Origin: Methylobacterium sp. 17Sr1-1
Lineage (GTDB): Bacteria; Pseudomonadota; Alphaproteobacteria; Rhizobiales; Beijerinckiaceae
Direction of reading: 5' to 3'
Assembly: GCF_003173775.1 (NCBI RefSeq)
Contig: NZ_CP029552.1
Span: 2,511,001-2,575,000 of the forward strand
Length of the DNA: 64,000 nucleotides
The position numbers and the translations under genes were made by a program. Below the pieces are notes generated by a model. The model made no database searches. It was not told the DNA's origin and saw nothing but the letters and a program-made list of their open reading frames with translations. Positions 24,520 to 33,218 of this stretch are shown one piece after another. Numbering within the stretch: position 1 is the stretch's first letter; each line of letters starts with the position of its first letter.

Positions 24520-25746
24520 ATGCCGACATCCACGCTCCGACGGGCATCCCGCGCCCTGGCGCTCGCCGCCGCGTCCCTGATCACCCTCGCCCAGGCACAC
24601 GCCGCCGGCCCCACCCGCGTCACCCTCGGGGTGCTGAACGACCGGGCCGGGCCCTATTCCGACCTCGCCGGCGAGGGCTCGGTGGTGGCGGCCGAGATGG
24701 CCGCCGCCGACTTCAAGGCGCAGAATCCCGGTTTCGACATCCGGGTCCTCTCCGCCGACCACCAGAACAAGCCCGACATCGGCGCCGGCATCGTGCGCCA
24801 GTGGATCGACCGCGACGACCTCGACGTCGTGCTCGACGTGCCGTTCTCCTCGGTGGCGCTCGCGGTGCACCAGATCGTGCGCGAGAAGAACCGGCTGATG
24901 ATCAATTCCGGTGCGGGCGCCTCGGAGATCACCGGGGCGCTCTGCTCGCCCAACACCATCCACTGGACCTACGACACCTGGGCGCTCGCCAACGGCACCG
25001 GCGGCGCGATGGTGCGCTCGGGCGGCGACACCTGGTTCTTCGTCACCGCCGACTACGCCTTCGGCAAGGCGCTGGAGCGCGACGTGTCGGAGGTGGTCGC
25101 GCGCAACGGCGGCACGGTGCTGGGCTCGGTCCGCCACCCGGTCGCGGCGACCGACTATTCCTCCTTCCTGATCCAGGCGCAGGGCTCGAAGGCCAAGGTG
25201 ATCGGGCTGGCGAATGCCGGCAGCGACACCATCAACACCATCAAGCAGGGGGCCGAGTTCGGCGTCGCCGAGGGCGGGCAGCGCCTCGCCGGCCTGCTGG
25301 TCTTCCTGAGCGACGTGCATTCCCTCGGCCTCAAGGTGGCGCAGGGGCTGGTGCTGACGGAGGCCTTCTACTGGGACCTCAACGACGGCACCCGCGCCTG
25401 GTCGCGCCGCTTCGCCGAGCGCCACAAGGGCCGGATGCCGACCATGGTCCAGGCCGGCGTCTACGCGGGCATGATGCACTACCTGCGGGCGGTGAGGGCG
25501 ACCGGCAGCAAGGACCCCGCCACGGTCACGGCCGAAATGCGCCGCGTGCCGGCGGAGGATCCCTTGTTCGGCCGCTCCGAGGTGCGGGCCGACGGGCGGG
25601 TGACCCACCCGATGTACCTGTTCGAGGTGAAGAAGCCCTCCGAGTCGAAGGGCCCCTGGGACTATTACCGTCTGGTCTCGACCATCCCCGCCGACCAGGC
25701 CTTCCGGCCGCTCCAGGCCGGCAACTGCCCGCTGGTGACGAAATGA
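24520..25746 (+). CDS. ABC transporter substrate-binding protein, LivK-like
   Basis: A 408-residue periplasmic protein from ATG 24520, with GAGGA seven bases upstream. The signal peptide is about residues 1-28 (LALAAASLITLAQAHAA). The core shows VTLGVLNDRAGPYSDLAGEG, LSADHQNKPDIGAGIVRQWI, FVTADYAFGKALERDVSEVV and LANAGSDTINTIKQGAEFG. It is a paralogue of the protein at 15904-17136. No permease is nearby. It lies between the acyl-CoA synthetase and a GST gene that it overlaps by three bases, so the three may form one catabolic unit. The ligand is unknown. Confidence 0.88.
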   Translation: MPTSTLRRASRALALAAASLITLAQAHAAGPTRVTLGVLNDRAGPYSDLAGEGSVVAAEMAAADFKAQNPGFDIRVLSADHQNKPDIGAGIVRQWIDRDDLDVVLDVPFSSVALAVHQIVREKNRLMINSGAGASEITGALCSPNTIHWTYDTWALANGTGGAMVRSGGDTWFFVTADYAFGKALERDVSEVVARNGGTVLGSVRHPVAATDYSSFLIQAQGSKAKVIGLANAGSDTINTIKQGAEFGVAEGGQRLAGLLVFLSDVHSLGLKVAQGLVLTEAFYWDLNDGTRAWSRRFAERHKGRMPTMVQAGVYAGMMHYLRAVRATGSKDPATVTAEMRRVPAEDPLFGRSEVRADGRVTHPMYLFEVKKPSESKGPWDYYRLVSTIPADQAFRPLQAGNCPLVTK

Positions 25747-26405
25747 AGCTCCATCACTGCGTCGGCGCCCGCTCGTTCCGGCCGCTCTGGGCCCTCGAGG
25801 CGCTGGACCTGCCCTACGAGCTGGCGATGCTGCCGTTCCCGCCGCGGGTCCACGCCAAGGCGTACTTCGCCCTCAACCCGCTCGGCACGATCCCGCTGCT
25901 GGAAGACGGCGGGACGCGGATGACCGAATCGGCGGCGATCTGCGAGTATCTGGCGGCGCGCCACGGCGCCGGAGGGCTCGGCGTGCGGCCCGAGGAGGCG
26001 GAGTACGGCCGCTACCTCAACGCGCTGCATTTCGGCGAGGCGACCCTGACCTTCCCGCAGACCCTGGTGCTGCGCTACGGCCGGTTCGAGCCGCCGGAGC
26101 GGCGCAATCCCGGCCTCGTCGAGGATTATTCGCGATGGTTCCTGTCGCGGCTCAAGGGCTTCGGGACGGTGCTGGGCGACAGGCGCTTCGTCTGTGCCGG
26201 ACGCTTCACCGCCGCCGACATCAGCATCGGCTACGCCCTGATGCTGGCCGAGTTCGCGGGCTTGGGCGAGCAGCTGCCGGACTTCGCCCGAACCTACTGG
26301 GAGGGCCTGAAGGCCGAGCCGTCCTACGCGCGGGCGCTCGCGGCGGAGCGGCGGGCGGCCGCGGCGCAGGGCGTCTCGCCGGTACCCTCGCCGCTCGGCG
26401 GCTGA
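25743..26405 (+). CDS. Glutathione S-transferase family protein
   Basis: A 220-residue protein whose ATG overlaps the stop of the binding-protein gene (ATGA). The thioredoxin-like N-domain has KLHHCVGARSFRPLWALEAL, NPLGTIPLLED and the glutathione-binding MTESAAICEYL (Glu-Ser pair). The helical C-domain contains FVCAGRFTAADISIGYALML, the N-capping box and hydrophobic-staple motif of GSTs. It conjugates or exchanges glutathione on an unknown electrophile. Coupling to the binding protein suggests a role in metabolism of the imported compound (inference). Confidence 0.87.
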   Translation: MKLHHCVGARSFRPLWALEALDLPYELAMLPFPPRVHAKAYFALNPLGTIPLLEDGGTRMTESAAICEYLAARHGAGGLGVRPEEAEYGRYLNALHFGEATLTFPQTLVLRYGRFEPPERRNPGLVEDYSRWFLSRLKGFGTVLGDRRFVCAGRFTAADISIGYALMLAEFAGLGEQLPDFARTYWEGLKAEPSYARALAAERRAAAAQGVSPVPSPLGG

Positions 26406-26412
26406 CGCCCGT

Positions 26413-27303
26413 TCAGTTCAGCAGCGCGGTGGCGCGCAGGCGCGCCACCGCGAAATCGACGAAGGTCCGCACCTTGGCGGGGGCGTGCCGCCCCTCCGGA
26501 TGGAGCACGTGGATCGGCAGCGGCTCCTCCTCGTACTCGGCGAGCACGATCCGCAGCCGGCCCTCGCGCAGGGCGGGGCCGATCTGGTAGTGCAGCACCC
26601 GCGTCAGGCCCCATCCGGCGAGCGCGGCGGTGATGCACGCCTCGTTGGTGTTGGTCTCGAGCGCCGGACGGATGGTCATCCGCTCGTCGCCCGCGAACCG
26701 CCATTCGGGCGAGGCCCAGGACCCGGTCGAGACCGCGATGCGGTGCTGCTTCAGGTCCGCGGGCCGCGCCGGCACGCCGGCCCGCGCGAAGTAGCCCGGC
26801 GCCCCGCAGACGACGCGGCGCACCGCCCCGACCTTCACGGCGGTGAGGCCGGTATCCGGCAGGTGGCCGATGCGGATGGCGACGTCAATGCCCTCCTCGA
26901 CGAGGTTGACCGGCCGGTCGACGAACAGGGTGCGGGCCGCCATCGCCGGGTAGGTATCGAGGTAGTCGGTCACGATCGGCAGGACGTGGATGTGCCCGAA
27001 CAGGATCGGTGCCGTCACCGCGAGCGTCCCCGACGGCATGCCGTAGGAGCCCGCCGCCGCGGCCTCGGCCTCGGCGATGTCGGCCAGGATACGCCGGCAA
27101 TCGGCGACGTAGCGCGCACCCGCCTCGGTGAGCTTCACCGACCGGGTGGTGCGCACGAACAAGCGCGCGCCGATCGCCTCTTCCAGAGCCGCCACCGCCC
27201 GGGTCACGACCGGGGGGCTCAGATGGAGGAGGCGCGCGGTCTCGGCAAAGCTCTCCGTCTCCGCCACCTTCGCGACGATGCGCATCGCCTGCCACCGGTC
27301 CAC
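26413..27303 (-). CDS. LysR family transcriptional regulator
   Basis: A 296-residue regulator from GTG 27303. The N-terminal winged helix-turn-helix shows MRIVAKVAETESFAETARLL, LSPPVVTRAVAALEEAIGAR and LFVRTTRSVKLTEAG. The effector domain follows (DVAIRIGHLPDTGLTAVKVG). It converges on the GST gene with 7 bases between, so its own promoter is at the far side. The likely target is the neighbouring synthetase/binding-protein/GST set, but no operator was identified. Confidence 0.88.
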   Translation of the reverse strand: MDRWQAMRIVAKVAETESFAETARLLHLSPPVVTRAVAALEEAIGARLFVRTTRSVKLTEAGARYVADCRRILADIAEAEAAAAGSYGMPSGTLAVTAPILFGHIHVLPIVTDYLDTYPAMAARTLFVDRPVNLVEEGIDVAIRIGHLPDTGLTAVKVGAVRRVVCGAPGYFARAGVPARPADLKQHRIAVSTGSWASPEWRFAGDERMTIRPALETNTNEACITAALAGWGLTRVLHYQIGPALREGRLRIVLAEYEEEPLPIHVLHPEGRHAPAKVRTFVDFAVARLRATALLN

Positions 27304-27527
27304 GGTCGATCGCTCCTCGTTCGGTTGCAGGCTCCGACGCCGACCGCGATCTGCGGCATTGCGCCGGGACGTCCCGCCGATCGCCGGTGGGAGGGCCGGT
27401 CCGTCTCACGCCTCGACGGAAGGGGCGGGGCGCCGCCTTCGTCGCCGGGTTGTCGCATCCGAGGAGTTCGACCAACGCCGTTCCGATCGGCGGAGCAAGG
27501 TGAGGCACTCCAGAAAACGATCGAAGG
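27304..27527. other. Intergenic stretch, nothing recognised
   Basis: About 220 bases between the LysR start and the next gene. It should hold the LysR promoter. A T-N11-A type site could not be singled out with confidence. Confidence 0.3.
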
Positions 27528-27770
27528 TTATGTCAGGAGTTTGATGAAGGCGGCGCCGGCTCCGAAGAAAGCGGCGCCGGCGGCCATGCTGGCAACGACG
27601 ATCTGCCACGGGGCGAGCGCGCGATCACGTTCCATCTTGGCAGCTTCCGCCTGAAGCTTGGCCTGCTCGGACATCAGCTTGCGCTGCTCGGCGACGAACT
27701 TCTGCGTCTCCTCGATTGACCGGAGGACGCGTGCGACTTGTTCGGCGGTGTCGAGCGAAGCATCGGCCAT
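27528..27770 (-). CDS. Small membrane protein with N-terminal coiled coil
   Basis: An 80-residue protein from ATG 27770. Residues 5-50 are a charged coiled-coil helix (RSIEETQKFVAEQRKLMSEQ, then AKLQAEAAKMERDRA). Residues 55-77 form one transmembrane helix rich in Ala and Gly (IVVASMAAGAAFFGAGAAFI). The family function is unknown. It stands alone. Confidence 0.6.
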   Translation of the reverse strand: MADASLDTAEQVARVLRSIEETQKFVAEQRKLMSEQAKLQAEAAKMERDRALAPWQIVVASMAAGAAFFGAGAAFIKLLT

Positions 27771-28044
27771 CGGGACTATCCCACGGTCCGGACCGGGATT
27801 GCCCGTCACCGTGTCCGCAATATTCGGACGAGGACGATCGCCGTCAAGGACCCGCCGGATCGGGTTCCGAACTCCACCGGCCCGACCATGCGAAGGGTCG
27901 GCATCAGGGCAGGACAGTCTCGGGAGAAAAAACTCTACGATCGAATCAGGGCAATCCACGCCACGGCCCGCGCTCGACGCATGCGAATCGACCGAAAAAG
28001 GTCGCCGACGCAGCCAACATCAAAGTCAGGTCGTATGGAGGGGA

Positions 28045-28120
28045 TGGTGGAGCTTAGCGGGATCGAACCGCTGACCTCCTGCATGCCATGCAGGCGCTCT
28101 CCCAGCTGAGCTAAAGCCCC
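28045..28120 (-). tRNA. tRNA-Ala (GGC), copy 1
   Basis: A 76-base tRNA with encoded CCA. The acceptor GGGGCTT pairs with AAGCTCC (G-U wobbles allowed), the anticodon loop ATGGCAT carries GGC, and the T-loop is TTCGATC. It is the last of three near-identical tandem copies on the minus strand. Confidence 0.95.
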
Positions 28121-28208
28121 ATCCGTCAACCGCAGCGCTGGGTACGCTGTCGGGTTTCGTTGATCGCTGGCTGCGATCTGATCGTGTCAGGCGAAGCCTG
28201 AAGGAGGT

Positions 28209-28284
28209 TGGTGGAGCTTAGCGGGATCGAACCGCTGACCTCCTGCATGCCATGCAGGCGCTCTCCCAGCTGAGCTAAAGCCCC
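28209..28284 (-). tRNA. tRNA-Ala (GGC), copy 2
   Basis: Same sequence as the neighbouring copies, with CCA encoded. The spacer of 88 bases to copy 1 and the spacer of 97 bases to copy 3 are themselves similar (ATCCGTCA...GCGCTGGGTACGC), so the unit was duplicated with its flank. Confidence 0.95.
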
Positions 28285-28381
28285 ATCCGTCAGCCGCGGC
28301 GCTGGGTACGCCGGCGGTTTTCATCGTCTCGTCGTGATCGCGGATCGCGATCGGATCACCCCAGGCGGGCCTGAGGTGAGT

Positions 28382-28457
28382 TGGTGGAGCTTAGCGGGAT
28401 CGAACCGCTGACCTCCTGCATGCCATGCAGGCGCTCTCCCAGCTGAGCTAAAGCCCC
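28382..28457 (-). tRNA. tRNA-Ala (GGC), copy 3
   Basis: First of the three tandem copies in transcription order, with CCA encoded and anticodon GGC. The bases upstream (28458 onward) differ from the inter-tRNA spacers and probably hold the promoter. Confidence 0.95.
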
Positions 28458-28674
28458 ACGCTACGGGACGTATGGGATCCGTCCCGGAACCGGTCCGGCG
28501 CCCCCTCGCGGGGTCGCCGTCGGTGAGCGGCGGTATATGAGGGTGTGGCGCCGGACACAAGCCCTCGGGGCGGGTCTTCGCGAAGTTTTCGTGACTGCCG
28601 CGAATTCCACAGAGATACCAGCGCGTTGGGTGATGGCGGGTCCCGCCGCCATCGCTCAGCGCGCAGAAAAGAAT

Positions 28675-29064
28675 TCAGGATTCCTCGTCGTTCTCGATGT
28701 CGCCGTCGATGAGGTCGGAGACGTCGTCGCCGCTCTCCTCGTCCTCCTCCAGGAAGGTGTCGTCGTCGCCGCCGGTATCGGCCACGTCGGCGTCATCGTC
28801 GTCGACCGAGACGTCGGCGCCGTCCTCGGCGGCCTCGACCTCGTCGAGGGAGACCATCTCGGGGGCGCCGGCCTCCTCCTCGGTCTCCTCTTCGCGCGGG
28901 GCGCGGTTGGCGATGGCCGGGGCGGGGACGCGGGTGCTGGAGAGAGCGGCGACCTGATAGACGGTGCCGCATTTGGGGCACACGGCGGGGTCCCTGCTGA
29001 GGTCGTAGAACTTCGCGCCGCAGCTCATGCACTGGCGCTTCAAGCCGAGTTCCGGTCTGGCCAC
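28675..29064 (-). CDS. TIGR02300 / FYDLN acid domain protein
   Basis: A protein of 129 residues from GTG 29064 ([11 protein letters not shown], the usual family N-terminus); ATG 29094 would give 139. A zinc-ribbon-like N-terminus has [22 protein letters not shown], two CxxC pairs around the FYDL motif. The rest is highly acidic ([24 protein letters not shown]). The family is restricted mainly to alphaproteobacteria and its function is unknown. It is divergent from aroA, which is also usual. Confidence 0.88.
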   Translation of the reverse strand: MARPELGLKRQCMSCGAKFYDLSRDPAVCPKCGTVYQVAALSSTRVPAPAIANRAPREEETEEEAGAPEMVSLDEVEAAEDGADVSVDDDDADVADTGGDDDTFLEEDEESGDDVSDLIDGDIENDEES

Positions 29065-29236
29065 GGTCGTCACGTTCCTGTCGATGTCGGTCAAGAGTGG
29101 GTTCGGTTAGTCGCGCCCGCCAGCCCTGTCAAATACCTGTGGGGCCGGCGGATGACGCGGCGAGGCCCGCGTGGTAACGACCCGGCCGTTTTCCCGCGCT
29201 CCTTTCCGCGATTCTCGAGAACCAGGCCGTCTGCCC

Positions 29237-30586
29237 GTGTCGCACGATTCCATTCCGTCCCCGATCACCGCCCAGGCCGGGACGGCCCTGCGGGGCCGGC
29301 TGCGGCCGCCCGGCGACAAGTCGATCTCGCACCGGGCGATGATCCTCGGGCTGCTCAGCCTCGGCGAGACCCGGATCGAGGGCCTCCTGGAGGGCGACGA
29401 CGTGCTGCGCACCGCCGCCGCCGCCAAGGCGCTCGGCGCCGGGATCGACCGCGACGGCGAGGGGCGCTGGCGGGTGCGTGGGGTCGGCGTCGGCGGCCTG
29501 TCGGACCCGGAGGGCGTGCTCGATTTCGGCAATGCCGGCACCGGCTCGCGGCTGATGATGGGCGTCGTCGGCGGCCATCCGGTCACCGCGACCTTCGACG
29601 GCGACGCCTCGCTCCGCAAGCGGCCGATGCGGCGGATCCTCGATCCGCTGGTGCAGATGGGCGTCACGGTCGTCGAGCAGGCCGAGGGCGGCCGGGTGCC
29701 GCTGACCCTGCGCGGCCCCCGCGAGGCGGTGCCGATCACCTACGAGAGCCCGGTCGCCTCGGCGCAGGTGAAGTCGGCGGTGCTGCTCGCCGGGCTCAAC
29801 GCACCCGGCGTCACCACGGTGGTCGAGGCCGCCGCGACCCGCGACCACACCGAGCGGATGCTGCGTCTCTTCGGCGCCCATGTCGAGGTCGAGGCGATCG
29901 GCCCCGGCGGCCACGGCCGGCGCATCGCGCTCACCGGCCAGCCGACCCTGAAGGCCACCGACGTGGTGGTGCCGGCCGATCCGTCCTCGGCCGCCTTCGC
30001 GCTCGTCGCCGGCCTCGTGGTGCCGGGCTCCGAGGTGGTGATCGAGGGGGTGATGATGAATCCCCTGCGCACCGGCCTCCTCACCACGCTCATCGAGATG
30101 GGCGGCGACATCGAGCGGCTGAACGGGCGCGAGGAGGGCGGCGAGACCGTCGCCGACCTGCGGGTGCGCCACAGCCGGCTCACGGGCGTGACGGTGCCGC
30201 CCGAGCGGGCGCCGGCGATGATCGACGAGTACCCGGTGCTCGCGGTGGCGGCTTCCTGCGCGCACGGCACCACCCGGATGCAGGGCCTGCACGAATTGCG
30301 GGTGAAGGAATCCGACCGCCTCGCCGCGGTGGCGGCGGGGCTGAGGGTCAACGGCGTTTCTCACGTCGTCGAGGGCGACGACCTGATCGTCCACGGCGAC
30401 GGCGCTGCCCCGCAGGGCGGCGGCACGGTCGAGACCCATCTCGACCACCGCATCGCCATGGCGTTCCTGGTCCTGGGCCTGGTCGCCCGCCGGCCGGTGA
30501 CGGTCGACGACGGCGCGATGATCGCGACGAGCTACCCCGCCTTCCTCGCCGACATGCGGGCGCTCGGCGCACGCCTCGACGCATGA
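29237..30586 (+). CDS. aroA: 3-phosphoshikimate 1-carboxyvinyltransferase (EPSP synthase)
   Basis: A 449-residue shikimate-pathway enzyme joining phosphoenolpyruvate to shikimate-3-phosphate. I place the start at GTG 29237 ([15 protein letters not shown]); an upstream GTG would add 22 residues. The motifs [73 protein letters not shown] and [13 protein letters not shown] follow the class II (CP4-like) pattern. In the glyphosate-contact loop it has NAGTG, while CP4 itself has NAATG, so glyphosate tolerance is not predicted. The stop overlaps the cmk ATG. Confidence 0.95.
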   Translation: MSHDSIPSPITAQAGTALRGRLRPPGDKSISHRAMILGLLSLGETRIEGLLEGDDVLRTAAAAKALGAGIDRDGEGRWRVRGVGVGGLSDPEGVLDFGNAGTGSRLMMGVVGGHPVTATFDGDASLRKRPMRRILDPLVQMGVTVVEQAEGGRVPLTLRGPREAVPITYESPVASAQVKSAVLLAGLNAPGVTTVVEAAATRDHTERMLRLFGAHVEVEAIGPGGHGRRIALTGQPTLKATDVVVPADPSSAAFALVAGLVVPGSEVVIEGVMMNPLRTGLLTTLIEMGGDIERLNGREEGGETVADLRVRHSRLTGVTVPPERAPAMIDEYPVLAVAASCAHGTTRMQGLHELRVKESDRLAAVAAGLRVNGVSHVVEGDDLIVHGDGAAPQGGGTVETHLDHRIAMAFLVLGLVARRPVTVDDGAMIATSYPAFLADMRALGARLDA

Positions 30587-31227
30587 GGGCGCCGATGATC
30601 ATCGCGATCGACGGGCCGGCGGCCTCCGGCAAGGGGACGCTGGCCAAGCGCCTGGCGCAGCATTACCGCCTGCCCCACCTCGATACCGGCCTGCTCTACC
30701 GGGCCGTGGCGCTGACGCTCCTCGACGCGGAGCGGGACCTCGCCGACGCGGCCGCGGCTGAGGCCGCCGCGCAGGCGCTCCAGCCGGCCTTCCTCGCCGA
30801 TCCGCGCCTGCGCGGCAGCGCCATGGGCGAGGCGGCCTCGATCGTCTCGGCGCAACCGGCGGTGCGCGCCGCGCTCCTCGACTGGCAGCGCCGCTTCGCC
30901 GGCTCGGCCGAGGGCGCCGTGCTCGACGGGCGCGACATCGGCACCGTGGTCTGCCCGGACGCCGCCGTGAAGCTGTTCGTCACCGCCTCGGCGGAAGAGC
31001 GCGCCCGGCGCCGCCACCGCGAGCTCGACGGCCGCGGCGATCCGGTTCCCTACGAGGCGGTGCTGGCCGACATCCTGCGCCGCGACGCCCGCGACGCCGA
31101 CCGCGACGCCGCCCCCTTGCGGGTGGCGGAGGACGCGGTGGTGCTCGACACCACGGCGCTCGACGCCGACGCCGCCTTCCGGGCCGCCACCGACGTGGTC
31201 GAGGGGCGGGGCGGCGCGAGGGACTGA
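30583..31227 (+). CDS. cmk: Cytidylate kinase
   Basis: A 214-residue kinase phosphorylating CMP and dCMP with ATP. The P-loop is [17 protein letters not shown], followed by [26 protein letters not shown] and the lid [14 protein letters not shown]. The ATG at 30583 overlaps the aroA stop; an ATG at 30595 is equally possible. The aroA-cmk pair is a common arrangement, often followed by rpsA, which is not present here. Confidence 0.94.
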   Translation: MRAPMIIAIDGPAASGKGTLAKRLAQHYRLPHLDTGLLYRAVALTLLDAERDLADAAAAEAAAQALQPAFLADPRLRGSAMGEAASIVSAQPAVRAALLDWQRRFAGSAEGAVLDGRDIGTVVCPDAAVKLFVTASAEERARRRHRELDGRGDPVPYEAVLADILRRDARDADRDAAPLRVAEDAVVLDTTALDADAAFRAATDVVEGRGGARD

Positions 31228-31319
31228 CCGCCGGGGCACGCTTCCTCCATCCCAACCCACGACATCGTCCTGAGATGATTCGTTTTTCCCCTTGATCCGT
31301 TCGAACAAAGATAAAGCTC

Positions 31320-31351
31320 GGCTCCCCTCTCCCGAGTGGGAGAGGGGAGCC
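31320..31351. terminator. Strong GC hairpin, possible terminator after cmk
   Basis: GGCTCCCCTCTCCC, loop GAGT, GGGAGAGGGGAGCC: a perfect 14-bp stem. No clear T-run follows on the plus strand, so it may be a repeat (family C; relatives at 41428 and 41569) and not a classical terminator. It lies between cmk and the ABC-F gene. Confidence 0.55.
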
Positions 31352-31500
31352 CGCGCTTTATTGAATCTGCATCAGGTCACGCAGAAGCCGTATCAGTCGA
31401 ACATCGGTCACCTGACACCCCTCCGCCACGAAGCCGTGGCAGATCGTTCTCGACATCGCGCGCGATCCGCCGCGCCCTCCACTTCGGACACCCGCCTCCC

Positions 31501-33123
31501 ATGATCCGCCTCGACAAGATCGCCAAGCAGAACGGCAACCAGCTCCTCTTCATCGAGGCCTCGGCGGCGTTGCAGCGCGGCGAGAAGGTCGGGCTCGTCG
31601 GCCCCAACGGCGCCGGCAAGACGACGCTGTTCCGGATGATCACCGGCGAGGAGCAGCCCGACGAGGGCCAGGTCTCGTCCGATCGCGGCATCACGATCGG
31701 GTATTTCAGCCAGGACGTCGGCGAGATGGCCGGCCGCAGCGTTCTCTCCGAGGTGATGGACGGCGCCGGCCCGGTGAGCGAGATCGCGACCGAGCTGCGC
31801 GAGATCGAGACGGCGCTCGCCGATCCCGACCGGGCCGACGAGATGGAGGCGCTGGTCGAGCGCTACGGCGAGGTGCAGGGGCGGTTCGAGGAACTGGGCG
31901 GCTACGCGCTCGAGGGCCGGGCGCACGAGGTGCTGGCGGGCCTCAGCTTTTCGCCCGAGATGATCGAGGGCGATGTCGGCGCCCTGTCGGGCGGCTGGAA
32001 GATGCGCGTCGCGCTCGCCCGCATCCTGCTCATGAACCCCGACGTGATGCTGCTCGACGAGCCGAGCAACCACCTCGACATCGAGAGCCTGATCTGGCTC
32101 GAGGACTTCCTCCGGGGCTTCGACGGCGCGCTGCTGATGACCTCGCACGACCGGGCGTTCATGAACCGGATCGTCGGCAAGATCATCGAGATCGACGCCG
32201 GCTCGCTCACGACCTATTCGGGCGACTACGCCTTCTACGAGCAGCAGCGGGCGCAGAACGAGGCGCAGCAGCAGGCGCAGTTCGAGCGCCAGCAGGCGAT
32301 GCTGGCGAAGGAGATCAAGTTCATCGAGCGCTTCAAGGCGCGCGCCTCGCACGCCGCCCAGGTGCAGAGCCGGGTGAAGAAGCTCGACAAGATCGAGCGC
32401 GTCGAGCCGCCGCGCCGCCGCCAGAGCGTCGCCTTCGACTTCCCCGCAGCACCCCGCTCGGGCGACGACGTGATCAGCCTGAAATCGGTGCGCAAGAGCT
32501 ACGGCAGCCGCACGATCTATGACGGGCTCGATTTCGGCATCCGCCGCAAGGAGCGCTGGTGCGTGATGGGCGTCAACGGCGCCGGCAAGTCGACCCTGCT
32601 CAAGCTCGCCACCGGCACCACCGCGCCGGATGCCGGCTCCGTCACGATCGGAGCCAGCGTCAAGCTCGGCTACTTCGCCCAGCACGCGATGGACATCCTC
32701 GACGGCGAGCGCACGGTGTTCGAGTTCCTGGAGGATTCTTTCCCGCAGGCCGGCCAGGGCTCGCTGCGGACCCTCGCCGGCTGCTTCGGCTTCTCGGGCG
32801 ACGACGTCGAGAAGCGCTGCCGGGTGCTCTCGGGCGGCGAGAAGGCGCGGCTCGCCATGGCCCGCATGCTCTACGACCCGCCGAACTTCCTCGTCCTCGA
32901 CGAGCCGACCAACCACCTCGACGTCGGCACCAAGGACATGCTGATCGCCGCGCTCGCCCAGTACGAGGGCACGATGCTGTTCGTCTCGCACGACCGGCAC
33001 TTCCTCGCCGCCCTGTCGAACCGGGTGCTGGAGCTGACGCCGGACGGCATCCATCAGTATGGCGGCGGGTATTCGGAATACGTCGAGAAGACCGGGCGGG
33101 AGGCGCCGGGCCTGCGGCATTGA
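31501..33123 (+). CDS. ABC-F family ATPase (ribosome-associated type)
   Basis: A 540-residue protein with two ABC domains and no membrane segments. The first has GPNGAGKTTLFRMITG, LSGGWKMRVALARILL and LLDEPSNHLD. The charged linker (YEQQRAQNEAQQQAQFERQQ, then KEIKFIERFKARASHAAQVQ) is the P-site tRNA interaction motif region. The second domain has GVNGAGKSTLLKLA, LSGGEKARLAMARMLYDP and LVLDEPTNHLD. ABC-F proteins act on the ribosome in translation, and some give antibiotic protection. The exact subgroup is unclear; the overall look is Uup/YbiT-like. Confidence 0.92.
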   Translation: MIRLDKIAKQNGNQLLFIEASAALQRGEKVGLVGPNGAGKTTLFRMITGEEQPDEGQVSSDRGITIGYFSQDVGEMAGRSVLSEVMDGAGPVSEIATELREIETALADPDRADEMEALVERYGEVQGRFEELGGYALEGRAHEVLAGLSFSPEMIEGDVGALSGGWKMRVALARILLMNPDVMLLDEPSNHLDIESLIWLEDFLRGFDGALLMTSHDRAFMNRIVGKIIEIDAGSLTTYSGDYAFYEQQRAQNEAQQQAQFERQQAMLAKEIKFIERFKARASHAAQVQSRVKKLDKIERVEPPRRRQSVAFDFPAAPRSGDDVISLKSVRKSYGSRTIYDGLDFGIRRKERWCVMGVNGAGKSTLLKLATGTTAPDAGSVTIGASVKLGYFAQHAMDILDGERTVFEFLEDSFPQAGQGSLRTLAGCFGFSGDDVEKRCRVLSGGEKARLAMARMLYDPPNFLVLDEPTNHLDVGTKDMLIAALAQYEGTMLFVSHDRHFLAALSNRVLELTPDGIHQYGGGYSEYVEKTGREAPGLRH

Positions 33124-33164
33124 GGGGGTGGAGCCGGTTCCGCCTTCAGGGACAGCCCTGAAAG

Positions 33165-33214
33165 CCACAGGGTCATCCCGGGGCCGCGAAGCGGAGCCCG
33201 GGATGACCCTGTGG
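33165..33214. terminator. Long perfect hairpin between convergent genes
   Basis: An 18-bp perfect stem, CCACAGGGTCATCCCGGG (33165-33182) and its complement (33197-33214), closes a 14-base loop. It sits between the ABC-F stop and the GGDEF-EAL stop and could end both transcripts. It also belongs to repeat family B (GTCATCCCGGG). Confidence 0.65.
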
Positions 33215-33218
33215 ATGG

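Noticed and set aside
28060..28440. A repeat array of unknown type
   Set aside because: The repeating 76-base blocks fold as tRNA-Ala and account for the whole pattern.
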